Assembly: GCA_963797255.1 (NCBI GenBank)
Contig: CAWCOV010000012.1
Coordinates: 558,001-622,000 of the forward strand
Length of the DNA stretch: 64,000 bases
Source of the DNA: JANXZS01 sp963797255
Lineage (GTDB): Bacteria; Acidobacteriota; Terriglobia; Terriglobales; Acidobacteriaceae
Reading direction: 5' to 3'
Part shown: positions 51,545-61,187 of the stretch, piece by piece
Position numbering within the stretch: the stretch's first letter is position 1
How the letters are laid out: each line of letters begins with the position of its first letter
Translations under genes and position numbers: made by a program
The notes under the pieces: model-generated
What the model was told of the DNA's origin: nothing
Databases searched by the model: none
The model's input: the letters and a program-made list of their open reading frames with translations, nothing else

Positions 51545-52909
51545 TCACCGAGGACGCAATGCTTCTCCACGAGCCAGGCGGCGGGAGATGTCCTTTGCGT
51601 CTTCGTCGATATGATGCCAATACTTTTTGAGGCCGCTGCAGAGATAATTCAGGCCAGGTTCGCCATCCTTGGTGCGGATTAGCCGATTCTTCGGACATTC
51701 GCCGTTGCATGCGAAGAGGAAGCTGCACTCTCTGCACTGCCGTGGAAGAGAGTTGAACTTGTTTAGTCCGAAAGTGCGTTGCTGATCGGAAAAGACCATC
51801 CGCGAACTGGATGTCTCCCGTATGTTGCCGAGCTTGTATTCGGGATAGACGTAGTGATCGCAACTGTAGAGGCTGCCGTCGTGCTCAAGCGCGACGCCTT
51901 TGCCGCAAAACTCGTGGTAAATGCACAATTGAGAGTCTTTGCCCATCCATTGGGCGACTGCGGTTTCGAAATGATTGATGAAAACTTTTCCAATATCCCG
52001 GCGATACCACTCATCCCAGATCTTGCAAAGGAATGTACCCCAATCATCTGGATTGATCGACCAGTCGGTAACAACTGAATCCGGTGTGCCCGGATGTGCC
52101 GCTGACGAGTCCTGGATGGGGATCGATTCGGAAATCCATTTCTGCGGTGCCGTGTTCTCAAACACGATTGGCTCAACGCACGGGATGAACTGCATTTGCC
52201 GGGGTCGGACTTCATTTTTCAGAAAGCGGTAAACATCCAACGGCTTTTTAGCGTTCACCCGGTTGATCACCGAGAGGGAATTGAAAGGTACTCCGTGGCG
52301 ATGTAGAAGCTGAGATGCGGCAAAAACCTTCGCAAAAGTTGGCTTGCCCTCTTTCGACACCCTATACAGATCGTGAAGTTCTTCAGGCCCATCAATGCTC
52401 AAACCCACGAGAAAATTGTGCTTCTTGAGGAAGGCTCCCCATTCCTCAGTCAGAAGCGTTCCGTTGGTCTGAAGATCATTTTCAATGCGCTGGCCCGGCT
52501 TCTTGTATTTCTGCTCAAGTTCGACAACTTTTTCGAAGAATGCCAGTCCGAGCATCGTCGGCTCGCCGCCCTGCCACGAAAAAACCACTTCGTCCCGATC
52601 CTGCCCTTCGACGTACTGGCGAATGTGAGTCTCAAGAATTTCATCTGTGATGCGGAACTTGCTCGTGCTTCCCAGCAGATCCTGCTTGTGGAGGTAATAA
52701 CAGTAGGTGCAGTCCAGATTGCAGATTGACCCCTGAGGCTTGATCATGGCGTGATAGGCGCGTTTACCGCCGGGTTGACCGGGGTAAGGCGAAAGGTCCG
52801 AGATCTGGACCAGAGGCGTCGTTTGGAAGGGTTGAGTCGGTGCTGAGGCTGGTTCTGCAGCCTTCTCGTCCTCCCAAGCTGCCTTGTGGACCTTGTCCCA
52901 GCCGAGCAC
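51545..52909 (-). CDS. Anaerobic sulfatase-maturating-enzyme-like radical SAM/SPASM protein
   Basis: 454 aa from a GTG with GGGAGAG 4 nt upstream. The cluster motif is Cys63, Cys67, Cys70 (CNLDCTYCYYL). WQGGEPTMLG and QTNGTLL are typical of anSME. The C-terminal SPASM region has CGKGVALEHDGSLYSCDHY and CRECSFLFACNGECPKNRL, supplying two auxiliary Fe-S clusters. Such enzymes oxidise a Cys or Ser of a type I sulfatase to formylglycine. No sulfatase gene is in the window, and the first 50 residues (charged, Pro-rich) extend beyond the usual start. Confidence 0.9.
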   Translation of the reverse strand: MLGWDKVHKAAWEDEKAAEPASAPTQPFQTTPLVQISDLSPYPGQPGGKRAYHAMIKPQGSICNLDCTYCYYLHKQDLLGSTSKFRITDEILETHIRQYVEGQDRDEVVFSWQGGEPTMLGLAFFEKVVELEQKYKKPGQRIENDLQTNGTLLTEEWGAFLKKHNFLVGLSIDGPEELHDLYRVSKEGKPTFAKVFAASQLLHRHGVPFNSLSVINRVNAKKPLDVYRFLKNEVRPRQMQFIPCVEPIVFENTAPQKWISESIPIQDSSAAHPGTPDSVVTDWSINPDDWGTFLCKIWDEWYRRDIGKVFINHFETAVAQWMGKDSQLCIYHEFCGKGVALEHDGSLYSCDHYVYPEYKLGNIRETSSSRMVFSDQQRTFGLNKFNSLPRQCRECSFLFACNGECPKNRLIRTKDGEPGLNYLCSGLKKYWHHIDEDAKDISRRLARGEALRPR

Positions 52910-53095
52910 AAATCTCTCCCGTTACGCCGCGTTGAGTGGTCGTTATCGTTACAAAATGGCGCCCTAAATTCCGTGATCTAAATCACACAAGCCTCGGCAA
53001 CCTTTTCGATGTCCTCATAGTAGGGCGGAAAAAGCTGAACACAAGCCCGCAATTTACTTAACCCTCGGCATCCTATGGCTCGAGGAGAAACATAG

Positions 53096-53719
53096 ATGCG
53101 CTTAGGGCATTTTGGAGTTCTCACGGCGGGCGCCGTGTTGCTGATGGGCATGGGTTGCAGATCCAACACAGTGGATAAAATGGCGTTTAAGACGGCCTTG
53201 AACGACTATTACAGCACTCGGCATACATGCGTATGGAGAACGCCGATGAAGTTTCCGGCACAGGCTGATACGTCAAACGACGAAGAGACCAAGGGGTTCG
53301 ATGCGCTAACGGACGCTGGGCTTCTGACGAGGGATTCCGCCGAAAAGAAGCGCTTTTTGATTGGATCGAAGCAGGTGAATAACTACGATTTGTCAGATAA
53401 AGGCCGCGGAAGCTGGACTCCCGACGAGACTCAGCCCGGCTACGGAAATTTCTGTTTTGGACACAGCGAGGTTACGTCGATCGATGGCTACACCCCCAGC
53501 GACAACGCTGAAGCTAGCCAGTATAACGTGACTTTTCACCATGCCGTAACCGGTGTTCCGGATTGGGCAAATTCCACCGAGATCAAGACGGCTTTTCCTA
53601 AATTGCAGGCGGACACGTCCGGTCTGGCTGTGGCCACAGCAACTCTTGTGAAGACCAACAATAGCTGGCAAGTGCAGGGCGTCCACCCGGCGAGCGAAGC
53701 CGCGGGAACTGCACAATAG
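53096..53719 (+). CDS. Hypothetical lipoprotein
   Basis: 207 aa. The ATG follows GAGGAG by about 9 nt. The signal ends in LMGMGC, a lipobox with the acceptor Cys at residue 21. The mature part has no recognised domain; it has scattered Cys (HTCVW, NFCFG) that could form a disulphide, and an alternation of charged and aromatic residues typical of a beta-rich soluble domain. Stand-alone gene. Proteins of this type are frequent in Acidobacteria, but no function is known to me. Confidence 0.75.
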   Translation: MRLGHFGVLTAGAVLLMGMGCRSNTVDKMAFKTALNDYYSTRHTCVWRTPMKFPAQADTSNDEETKGFDALTDAGLLTRDSAEKKRFLIGSKQVNNYDLSDKGRGSWTPDETQPGYGNFCFGHSEVTSIDGYTPSDNAEASQYNVTFHHAVTGVPDWANSTEIKTAFPKLQADTSGLAVATATLVKTNNSWQVQGVHPASEAAGTAQ

Positions 53720-53951
53720 CGCGAGTCTCCGAGCAGCACCTCACCCGTTTGTCGAGGCGGATACGTGTTCCGGCCGTACTCCGCCCTGACGATGAGCGTG
53801 AATTCATCGTTGGGGCTTCGGGCTGTGGCTGACGAAAACATAAAAATCAATGCAGGGCGCAATACACTGACATTTCAACCTAGATTTGCGCCTGAAATCA
53901 CGTTGCATCATACTGAGAGTCTAGAGTCGTATAAGGCCTCTCGAAAGAAGA

Positions 53952-54347
53952 ATGATGGATAACAAAGCCACAGGACATTTTCGACTGCAATGGGTGACGG
54001 TTGTTCTCGTCGTCTTCGCAGTCTTCTCCTGGGGCGTTCAATACAAACTCTCCCTCTACGATTGGCCAGCAAAAACAGTTGCTGCTTCGCCCCAGGCCAA
54101 GCTCCTTTCTCAGAAAGAGCGTCCGATTGCAGTTCACGAAGCGGTAACGGGAAATCCTTCCCGCCCTGCTCAGCCAGTTACGCCATATTTCAGCGCGCTC
54201 ATCGGGCTGATCGCGGCTACCGCCATTGTTAGCGCGATCGGCAAGCTGATTTCTACCGATACCTCTAATTTCGTCCCCAGCAAAAGCCGTTCGCATCTCA
54301 GTTATTTTTCCTTCCGCCCTCCCCCTTTCGTTACAACTCTGCTCTAG
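53952..54347 (+). CDS. Hypothetical small membrane protein upstream of the RND operon
   Basis: 131 aa; AAGAAG precedes the ATG. Two hydrophobic helices (about 14-29, VTVVLVVFAVFSWGV, and about 80-98, FSALIGLIAATAIVSAIGK) flank a Pro/Ala/Lys-rich loop, and a Ser/Phe/Pro-rich tail follows. No family recognised. It is on the same strand, 116 nt before the RND adaptor gene, but has its own spacing and may be independent. Confidence 0.6.
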   Translation: MMDNKATGHFRLQWVTVVLVVFAVFSWGVQYKLSLYDWPAKTVAASPQAKLLSQKERPIAVHEAVTGNPSRPAQPVTPYFSALIGLIAATAIVSAIGKLISTDTSNFVPSKSRSHLSYFSFRPPPFVTTLL

Positions 54348-54463
54348 TCTGCACGCACCTCTGTCCAACAAAAATCCATTGGACAACTCATGTGTGCATC
54401 CTTCAGACGAGTTCGCGCTGCCCTGACCTTTCGGGCGCGCTCCATTCATAAGGGGTGCAAGTC

Positions 54464-55702
54464 ATGTTCATGCGATCTTCTCCGCTGAACGCGGAAGACG
54501 CGGCAGCTCTCTTGTTGCTGAGTGTCGTCTTTGTGGGCTGTAAGGGCGGAGACTCTCAACCCAAAGCAGCCGAAATCCCTTCCGCTACGGTTGTTCGCGT
54601 TGCGCGAGAAAATCTTTCGAGCAAACTGGTTATTGCTGGGCAATTCCAGGCTTTTCAGGAAGTGGACCTGCACGCAAAGGTCTCCGGGTACATTCGACGA
54701 ATCAATGTTGATATTGGCGACCGGGTGCGGGCCGGTCAGGTAATCGCCACGTTGGAGGTTCCCGAACTGAACGCGCAAGTCGCCGGTGCGCAGGCCGAGG
54801 TCCGGCACAGCCAATCAGAAATCACTCGGGCAAAAAGCGAGCTTGCCGGTGCCGAATCGAACTATGCAGCTCTACACGCCGCTTACACCCGTCTCGAACA
54901 AGCCTCGAAAGAACGTCCGGGACTGATTGCCGAGCAGGAACTCGACGACGCTCGCGCAAAAGATCAGGACGCAGAGGCGCATATCAACATCGCAAAGTCA
55001 GATCTGGAAGCGACTGAGCAGCGGCTCGGGGTTTCTCGCGCAGACAATCAGAGAGTTCAGGCGATGTCAGACTACTCTGTCGTCTCGGCACCGTTTAATG
55101 GCGTCGTGACCATGCGCTATGCGGACACAGGGGCGCTTATCCAGGCAGGCACCACTTCAAATACTCAGTCGATGCCTGTAGTCAAATTGGCGCAAAGCGA
55201 CATACTGCGGTTGCGGATGCCGGTGCCGGAGAGCGATGTGGCATTCATCGAAATCGGCAGTGAGGTTCGCGTCAACGTGCAGGCGACCGGCCGGATATTT
55301 ACAGGAGAGATCGTTCGTTTTTCACGAGCGCTCGACACCGCAACGCGGACTATGGTGGCTGAAGTTGACGTGCCAAACTCGGATCTTAAGCTGAGCCCCG
55401 GCATGTATGCGGAGACGGAGATCTCGCTCCAGCGAAGAAACAACGTGATCGCAATTCCCTCCGAAGCGCTAGTGCAGAGTGATAGCGCACCCTATGTGTT
55501 GACGGTGGACTCGACAGGCCGAGTGCAGAAAAAGTTAGTGACCCTTGGAATTGAAGGGCCCGAAAGAGTTGAGATCGCCGAAGGTTTGAATGTCGGCGAG
55601 ACGGTGATCCTCTCGGGTCAGTCGAATTTTCATCCCGGTGAAGTCGTCCAGCCCAAATTCATTTCCGCGATCACGATGCCGAAACAGGGAGGCGAACAAT
55701 AA
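54464..55702 (+). CDS. RND efflux periplasmic adaptor subunit (membrane fusion lipoprotein)
   Basis: 412 aa. ATG 54464 is chosen because AAGGGGTG is about 7 nt before it; an in-frame GTG 9 nt upstream overlaps that site. A lipobox (VVFVGC) implies N-terminal lipidation. Barrel-sandwich (VSGYIRRINVDIGDRVRAGQ), a coiled-coil hairpin (about 95-185, LNAQVAGAQAEVRHSQ) and beta-barrel (SDVAFIEIGSEVRVNV) follow in MFP order. It links the inner-membrane pump with the outer-membrane channel. The stop overlaps the pump's ATG by 1 nt. Confidence 0.92.
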   Translation: MFMRSSPLNAEDAAALLLLSVVFVGCKGGDSQPKAAEIPSATVVRVARENLSSKLVIAGQFQAFQEVDLHAKVSGYIRRINVDIGDRVRAGQVIATLEVPELNAQVAGAQAEVRHSQSEITRAKSELAGAESNYAALHAAYTRLEQASKERPGLIAEQELDDARAKDQDAEAHINIAKSDLEATEQRLGVSRADNQRVQAMSDYSVVSAPFNGVVTMRYADTGALIQAGTTSNTQSMPVVKLAQSDILRLRMPVPESDVAFIEIGSEVRVNVQATGRIFTGEIVRFSRALDTATRTMVAEVDVPNSDLKLSPGMYAETEISLQRRNNVIAIPSEALVQSDSAPYVLTVDSTGRVQKKLVTLGIEGPERVEIAEGLNVGETVILSGQSNFHPGEVVQPKFISAITMPKQGGEQ

Positions 55703-58700
55703 TGTCCTCCTTTGCGATCAAACATCCTTTCTTCATTTTGATGATGTGCCTCGTAGTGATTGTGGTGGGAGCTACGACTGTCGCACGCATGCCGGTAGAT
55801 CTCTTCCCCGAAGTCAACATACCGGTCGTCGTGGTAGCTACGTTCTATGCAGGCATGCCGCCGCAGCAAATCGAATCCAACATTACAAACAGCTATGAGC
55901 GGTTTTTCACCTTGGGGAGCGGTATAGATCACATCGAATCGCGTTCATTACCGGGCGTCAGTCTCATCAAGATCTACTTTCAATCCGGCACAGACGCAAA
56001 CGCAGCAGTGAGCAACGTCTCGAATCTTGCCATGGCGAATTTGCGGCGTTTGCCACCGGGCACTCTGCCGCCGGTCGTCTTGAAGTTCGATGCGTCTAAT
56101 TTGCCTGTGTGCCTGATAACACTGAAGGGACAAGGGCTGAATGAAACGCAACTGAAAGATCTTGCTCAATTCAGCGTTCGCAACCAGGTGGCGAGTGTCC
56201 CCGGAGCATCGGTACCGCAGCCCTACGGGGGCAGGTATCGGCAGATCATGGTCTACGTCGATCCGGTGAAGCTTGAGGCGCACCAGATGAGCGTGATGGA
56301 TGTGGTTCACTCGCTCAATGAATCGAACCTGATTCTTCCGGCGGGTGATGTTCGCATTGGCACGAAGGACTACAACATCTACGCGAATAGCCAGGTGCCG
56401 GTCGTGGATCAAATCAACTACCTGCCTTTGAAGACGGTAGGGAATGGGTCGGTGATGGTGGCCGATATTGGCCAGGCAAAAGACGCGGGTCAATTGCAGA
56501 CCAACATCGTTCGAGTGGATGGACAGCGATCTGTCTATATCCCCGTATTGAAGCAGGGTGGGAACTCAAACACGATCACAATCGTTGAAGGAGTTAAGGA
56601 AGCCACATCCCATCTGCTCGATATTCCGAACGTGCTGAAGACGGACGTTGTCTTCGACCAATCTCTCTTTGTGAAGACAGCTGTAAAAAATGTAATCAAC
56701 GAAGGCACGATAGGCCTTGCCCTCACCGCACTGATGATCCTGCTATTTCTCGGGAGCGTACGCGCGACCATCGCAGTTCTGCTTTCGATTCCGATTTCGT
56801 GTCTGGCTACTTTTCTCGCACTGGATATCGGAGGCAGTTCGATAAACACGATGATCCTTGGCGGACTTGCCTTGGCGCTTTCAAGGTTGATCGACAACTC
56901 AGTGGTGGTTCTTGAAAATATCTTCCGTCACATGGAGATGGGCGAGCCATCCGCTTTTGCCTCTGAAATCGGCGGAAGGGAAGTCCAACTTGCGGTGTTA
57001 GCTGGGACGGTGAGCACGGCGATCGTATTCTTCCCCGTAGTGCTCCTTTATGGAGTTAGCAAGTACTTGTTTACCGCGCTGGCTCTTGCCGTGGTTATCG
57101 CTCTTTTCGCATCTTATGCCGTGGCAATGACGGTCGTGCCCGCCTTCTGTGCGCTCTTCATTCGATTGAATCCCGGCCACGAACATCATTCAGCGCAGGA
57201 AGTAGAAGAGGATCTCGCCGGAGCTATCAATACTTCGCGCAAACACCGGATATTCAGCGTAGTAGTGCTTCGCTTCAACAAAGCCTTTTTCGGATTGCAG
57301 TCGTGGTACGAGCGAACCATTTCACGATTGCTTGAAAGACCCGCTCTCATAGTTGGCGTTTGTGCGTTGGCGTTCCTTGCTGAGTCTGACAATCTATCCG
57401 TTTATGGGGAAGGCATTCTTTCCGCGGACCGACCCCGGACAATTCGTTGTGAATCTCAAAGTTCCGGCCGGTACACGAATAGAACTGACGAACGAATACG
57501 TTGCGCGGATGGAACAGGATATCCGCGGAGTGGTTACGCCGAAAGATCTGAAGATCATAGTGTCCAACATCGGAATCACTCCGGATCTCTCTGCGATTTA
57601 TACGTCAAACTCCGGGATGCATACCGCCTTTATTCAAGTGAGCTTAAGTGAGGATCACAAAACAGGTAGCTACCTGTATATGGAGCGAGCACGCAGAAAG
57701 CTTGCCGAAGACTTTCCGGATGTCCAAACGTATTTCCAGGCTGGTGGCTTGGTGGATTCGGTCGTTAACCAAGGCAAACCGGCGCCGATTGACATCCAGA
57801 TCGGTGGAAACAATCTGCAGCAAGCATATGACCTGGCGCAGGAAACAGCACAGAAGTTGCGCACGCTCCGTACAGTCAGTGATGTGCTGATCCCGCAAGA
57901 CCTGGATTATCCCGGGCTGGAACTCAAGATTAATCGCGAGCATGCTGCGTTGCTGGGAGTATCTGCGAAAGACGTGGTGGATAACGTGATCACCGCGCTC
58001 ACTTCCGATGCAGTAATTGCGCCTAGTTTTTGGGTCGATCCCAAGAGCGGCAACAGTTATATGCTGACCGTTCAATATCCCGAATCCCAGATTCAGACTC
58101 TCACCGATTTCAAACAGATTCCTTTGCGGTCTCCAGGGAATACGAATACCACGCCGCTTGAATCCGTGGCGGACATAAAGCAGATCAAGACTCCAACGGA
58201 AGTGGACCATTACCAACTTCGCCGCGTGTTCGATGTCTACGTTATGCCGAAGCGCGAAGATCTAAGCGGCGCGAGCGCAGATGTTAACAGGGTGTTGGCT
58301 CAACTTGATAAGCCGCGCAACGTCACTATAAAAGTACAAGGTGCTGTTCGCGATATGCAGGCTTCGTTTGCAAGTTTCGCAATCGGTCTCGTCCTTGCAA
58401 TCGCGTTGGTCTATCTCATCCTGATGGCACAGTTCGCTTCCTTTTCCGATCCTCTCGTGATCCTTCTTGCTGTCCCGCCCGGTCTGTCGGGCGTGCTGGT
58501 GTTCCTAGCGTTGACGGGCACAACGATGAATGTGATGTCGCTGATGGGCGGCGTGATGATGACGGGGATTGCGGTATCGAACAGCATCCTCATAGTCGAA
58601 TTCACGGGAACGCTGCGCAAATCGGGAATGGCATTAAAGGCGGCGTTGGTCGAAGCATGCAAGGTGCGTCTGCGACCAATTTTGATGACCAGCCTCGCGA

Positions 58701-58888
58701 CGATTTTGGGAATGATTCCTATGGCGTTGGCGCTTGAGCCGGGAAGCGAACAGTATGCTCCTCTTGCTCGAGCCATTCTGGGCGGGTTGACGGTCTCAGT
58801 TATCGTCACTGTGTTCCTTGTCCCCTCGGCGTACCTGCTTATCCATCGCAAAGAGGAGGGCACAACAGAGAAGGTGGTGGTGCAATGA
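55702..58888 (+). pseudogene. RND efflux pump inner-membrane subunit, interrupted by one frameshift at 57375-57376
   Basis: From ATG 55702 the frame gives an AcrB/MdtC-like N-terminal half (MSSFAIKHPFFILMMCLVVI, porter domain, helices with GGLALALSRLIDNSVVVLEN) as far as VCALAFL, then loses sense. Removing one C at 57375-57376 joins it directly to LSLTIYPFMGKAFFPRTDPG and the complete second half (GTTMNVMSLMGGVMMTGI, SLATILGMIPMALALEPGSEQ), for 1061 aa, a normal RND length. In this protein the conserved Asp pair of helix 4 appears as SRLIDNS, with one of the usual two Asp. The downstream TolC-like gene overlaps its TGA, so the operon is otherwise intact. An assembly error is as likely as a real mutation. 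Confidence 0.87.
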
Positions 58889-60294
58889 TTCGTTCAATAT
58901 TCCTAAGGACGATCATTGTGGTTATGGGTAGCATTGCTGCTCTGCCTGCAATGCCGCAGGCTGGATCGTCATTACCGAATGCACCGACATCGAATCTTTA
59001 CCTCACCGCTCAGCAGGTTCCTACACCGAACAGGAGTGGCACAAGACCGGCAACCGAAGCTTCCCGACCGTCGCTCACGCGCACCCAGGCAGAGCAAATT
59101 GCACTCGCTAACAATCCTCGCATTCAGATCACCAGCCTTCTTGCTAAGGTGCAGCATCAGATTGTGAGGGAGGTCCGCTCGGAGGAACTGCCAAACTTGA
59201 GCGGAAATCTTACAGCTGTGGAAGCGAACCAAGGCAGTCGCTTGTCCGCTGGATATTTGACTGCTTCCTCCTTGTTTGAACATGCGGGAATAGGCGTCCA
59301 ACTTGCCCAGGTGATCACGGACTTCGGTCACACCCAGAATCTAGTTGCTTCTGCCAAACTGCATGAGAAGGCACAAATAGCAGGCGCGGAGGCAAGCCGT
59401 CAGGACATTGTTCTCGCAACCGATCAAGCGTTCTATGAGGCACTTGAATCACAGGCGACACTTCGTGTCGCCGACCAGACAGTTAGGGCGAGGCAAGCAC
59501 TGGTCGATCAGGTAAGCGCTCTAACCTCAGCTAAGCTGAAATCAGATCTCGACCTGAGTTTTGCGCAGGTGAATCTTTCTCAGGCTAAACTGCTGCAACT
59601 GGATGCGAAAAACAATGTTCAAGCGGCGATGGCAGAATTGAACGCTGTCTTGGGAAGCGACAGGTTCGTCGATTATCAATTGGTGGAAGACTCTGGTGAA
59701 ACTGGGCAGGTGATGCAAGATGTGGAATCAATGATCTTAACTGCAATTCAGAACAGACCCGACCTCCAATCTTTACGGTTCAACGAACAGGCTGCTCAGA
59801 AGTTCAGTCGAGCTCAGCACCAGCAATTCTTGCCCACCATCAGCGCTATGGGCGTCGTGGGGACAACTCCAGTTGGCTCCTCTCAATACTTCAATAGCGA
59901 TTGGTATGGGGCGGTTGGCGTGAATATGAGCGTCCCAATCTTCAACGGATTTCGCATGAACGCTCAGGCATCAGAGGCTTCACTTGAGGCACAGGAAGCA
60001 ATTGAACGCACGCGAGATCTTAAAAATCGTGTCGCTCGAGATGTTAGAACTGCGTGGTTGGATGCGGACACCGCAAGGCAGCGCGTATCCGTCACCGAGG
60101 ATCTCCTGAAGCAGGCCAATGTTGCGTTAGATCTTGCGCAAACACGATACAAGCTGGGCCTAAGCTCGATTGTTGAACTTAGCCAGGCTCAGCTTCAGCA
60201 AACGCAGGCAGCCATCAGCAATGCGAATGCCAGAGCGCAATTCGGAATGGCAATCTCCGTCCTTCACTTCCAAACCGGAACGCAAATGCCTTGA
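58885..60294 (+). CDS. TolC-family outer-membrane efflux protein
   Basis: 469 aa. The signal peptide is about 1-25. The two tandem TolC repeats are seen as coiled-coil-rich halves with SLTRTQAEQIALANNP (about 68), ELNAVLGSD (about 250), SVPIFNGFRMNAQASEA and LSSIVELSQAQLQQTQAAI near the end. It forms the trimeric outer-membrane tunnel of the tripartite pump. Its ATG overlaps the pump's TGA (ATGA). A 60-residue Pro/Thr/Ser-rich stretch lies between the signal and the first repeat. Confidence 0.92.
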   Translation: MIRSIFLRTIIVVMGSIAALPAMPQAGSSLPNAPTSNLYLTAQQVPTPNRSGTRPATEASRPSLTRTQAEQIALANNPRIQITSLLAKVQHQIVREVRSEELPNLSGNLTAVEANQGSRLSAGYLTASSLFEHAGIGVQLAQVITDFGHTQNLVASAKLHEKAQIAGAEASRQDIVLATDQAFYEALESQATLRVADQTVRARQALVDQVSALTSAKLKSDLDLSFAQVNLSQAKLLQLDAKNNVQAAMAELNAVLGSDRFVDYQLVEDSGETGQVMQDVESMILTAIQNRPDLQSLRFNEQAAQKFSRAQHQQFLPTISAMGVVGTTPVGSSQYFNSDWYGAVGVNMSVPIFNGFRMNAQASEASLEAQEAIERTRDLKNRVARDVRTAWLDADTARQRVSVTEDLLKQANVALDLAQTRYKLGLSSIVELSQAQLQQTQAAISNANARAQFGMAISVLHFQTGTQMP

Positions 60295-60374
60295 CTGAAG
60301 ACTTCCTGAAGAGTTCGGGCTAGAATTCTGCAGGCATTCAATTGCAATAATCAGATACGGCTTTGGAGGAATTC

Positions 60375-61127
60375 ATGTTTCAGTTGAAGTCATCTCGCTT
60401 GGCGGTCGCGCTGTTGTTGGCGATTCCAGGTTCGGCGCTACGGGCGGAGTCACCGAAAATCCCAGCGCATAAAGCCGCGATCGTTCTGTTTGATGGCAAG
60501 TCGCTCGACAGTTTCGACACGTTTCTCAAAAGCAAAGGGCTCAACTCTGATCCGGAACACATCTTCAAAGTGGAGAAGGGCGTTATCCATGTGTCGGGAG
60601 AGGAGATGGGTTACATCATCACAAAGCAGCCATACCATAATTACTATCTTCGAGCCGAGTTCAAATGGGGCGTAGGCACGTTCGGCGAGCGCAAAGGGAA
60701 GGCTCGCGATAGTGGAATTCTATACAACGTTCAGGGCGAGCAAAAGGTATGGCCTCGATCTATCGAGTTCCAGATCATGGAGGGTGGCACCGGCGATTTC
60801 TGGATGACGGATGGTGCGGCTCTCACTGGCCGCGATGGCAAACGCGTGGAAGGGCCGCCGGGGTCGGGTGTGAAGATCGACCGATTCGGCAAGGGCTCAT
60901 CGGAGAATGTCGTCGGTTTTCGCGATCCCACCGGCGAGGTTGAAAAGCCTTACGGGGAGTGGAATGTTCTCGAACTCGTCACTGATGGTCAGGATGTGAA
61001 GCAGTACGTCAATGGCAAGCTTGTGAACGAAGGAACGAACCCATTTCCAGAAGAAGGAAAGATTCTATTTCAGTCAGAGGGCGCGGAAGTGTTCTTCCGG
61101 GACATCAAGCTCTATCCCTTGAAGTAG
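60375..61127 (+). CDS. Secreted DUF1080 protein (3-keto-disaccharide hydrolase-like)
   Basis: 250 aa. GGAGGA at 60365-60370 fixes the ATG. Signal peptide about 1-28. The concanavalin-like jelly roll of DUF1080 is seen in VLFDGKSLDSFDTF, YHNYYLRAEFKWG, RDSGILYNVQGEQKVWPRSIEFQIMEGG (here given in part) and GEWNVLELVTDG. Proteins of this family have been shown to cleave 3-keto-glycosides, products of Gfo/Idh/MocA oxidation; the Gfo/Idh pair at 21.6-23.9 kb is a possible but distant partner. Confidence 0.87.
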   Translation: MFQLKSSRLAVALLLAIPGSALRAESPKIPAHKAAIVLFDGKSLDSFDTFLKSKGLNSDPEHIFKVEKGVIHVSGEEMGYIITKQPYHNYYLRAEFKWGVGTFGERKGKARDSGILYNVQGEQKVWPRSIEFQIMEGGTGDFWMTDGAALTGRDGKRVEGPPGSGVKIDRFGKGSSENVVGFRDPTGEVEKPYGEWNVLELVTDGQDVKQYVNGKLVNEGTNPFPEEGKILFQSEGAEVFFRDIKLYPLK

Positions 61128-61187
61128 CATCTACCTCGATGGTCCCAATTTGTAAGAAGAAATAATTCTGCGGAATGGAGTAATGGC

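Noticed and set aside
57353..58888. A second, short RND gene
   Set aside because: It begins in the middle of a transmembrane helix and exactly completes the first half once one base is removed.
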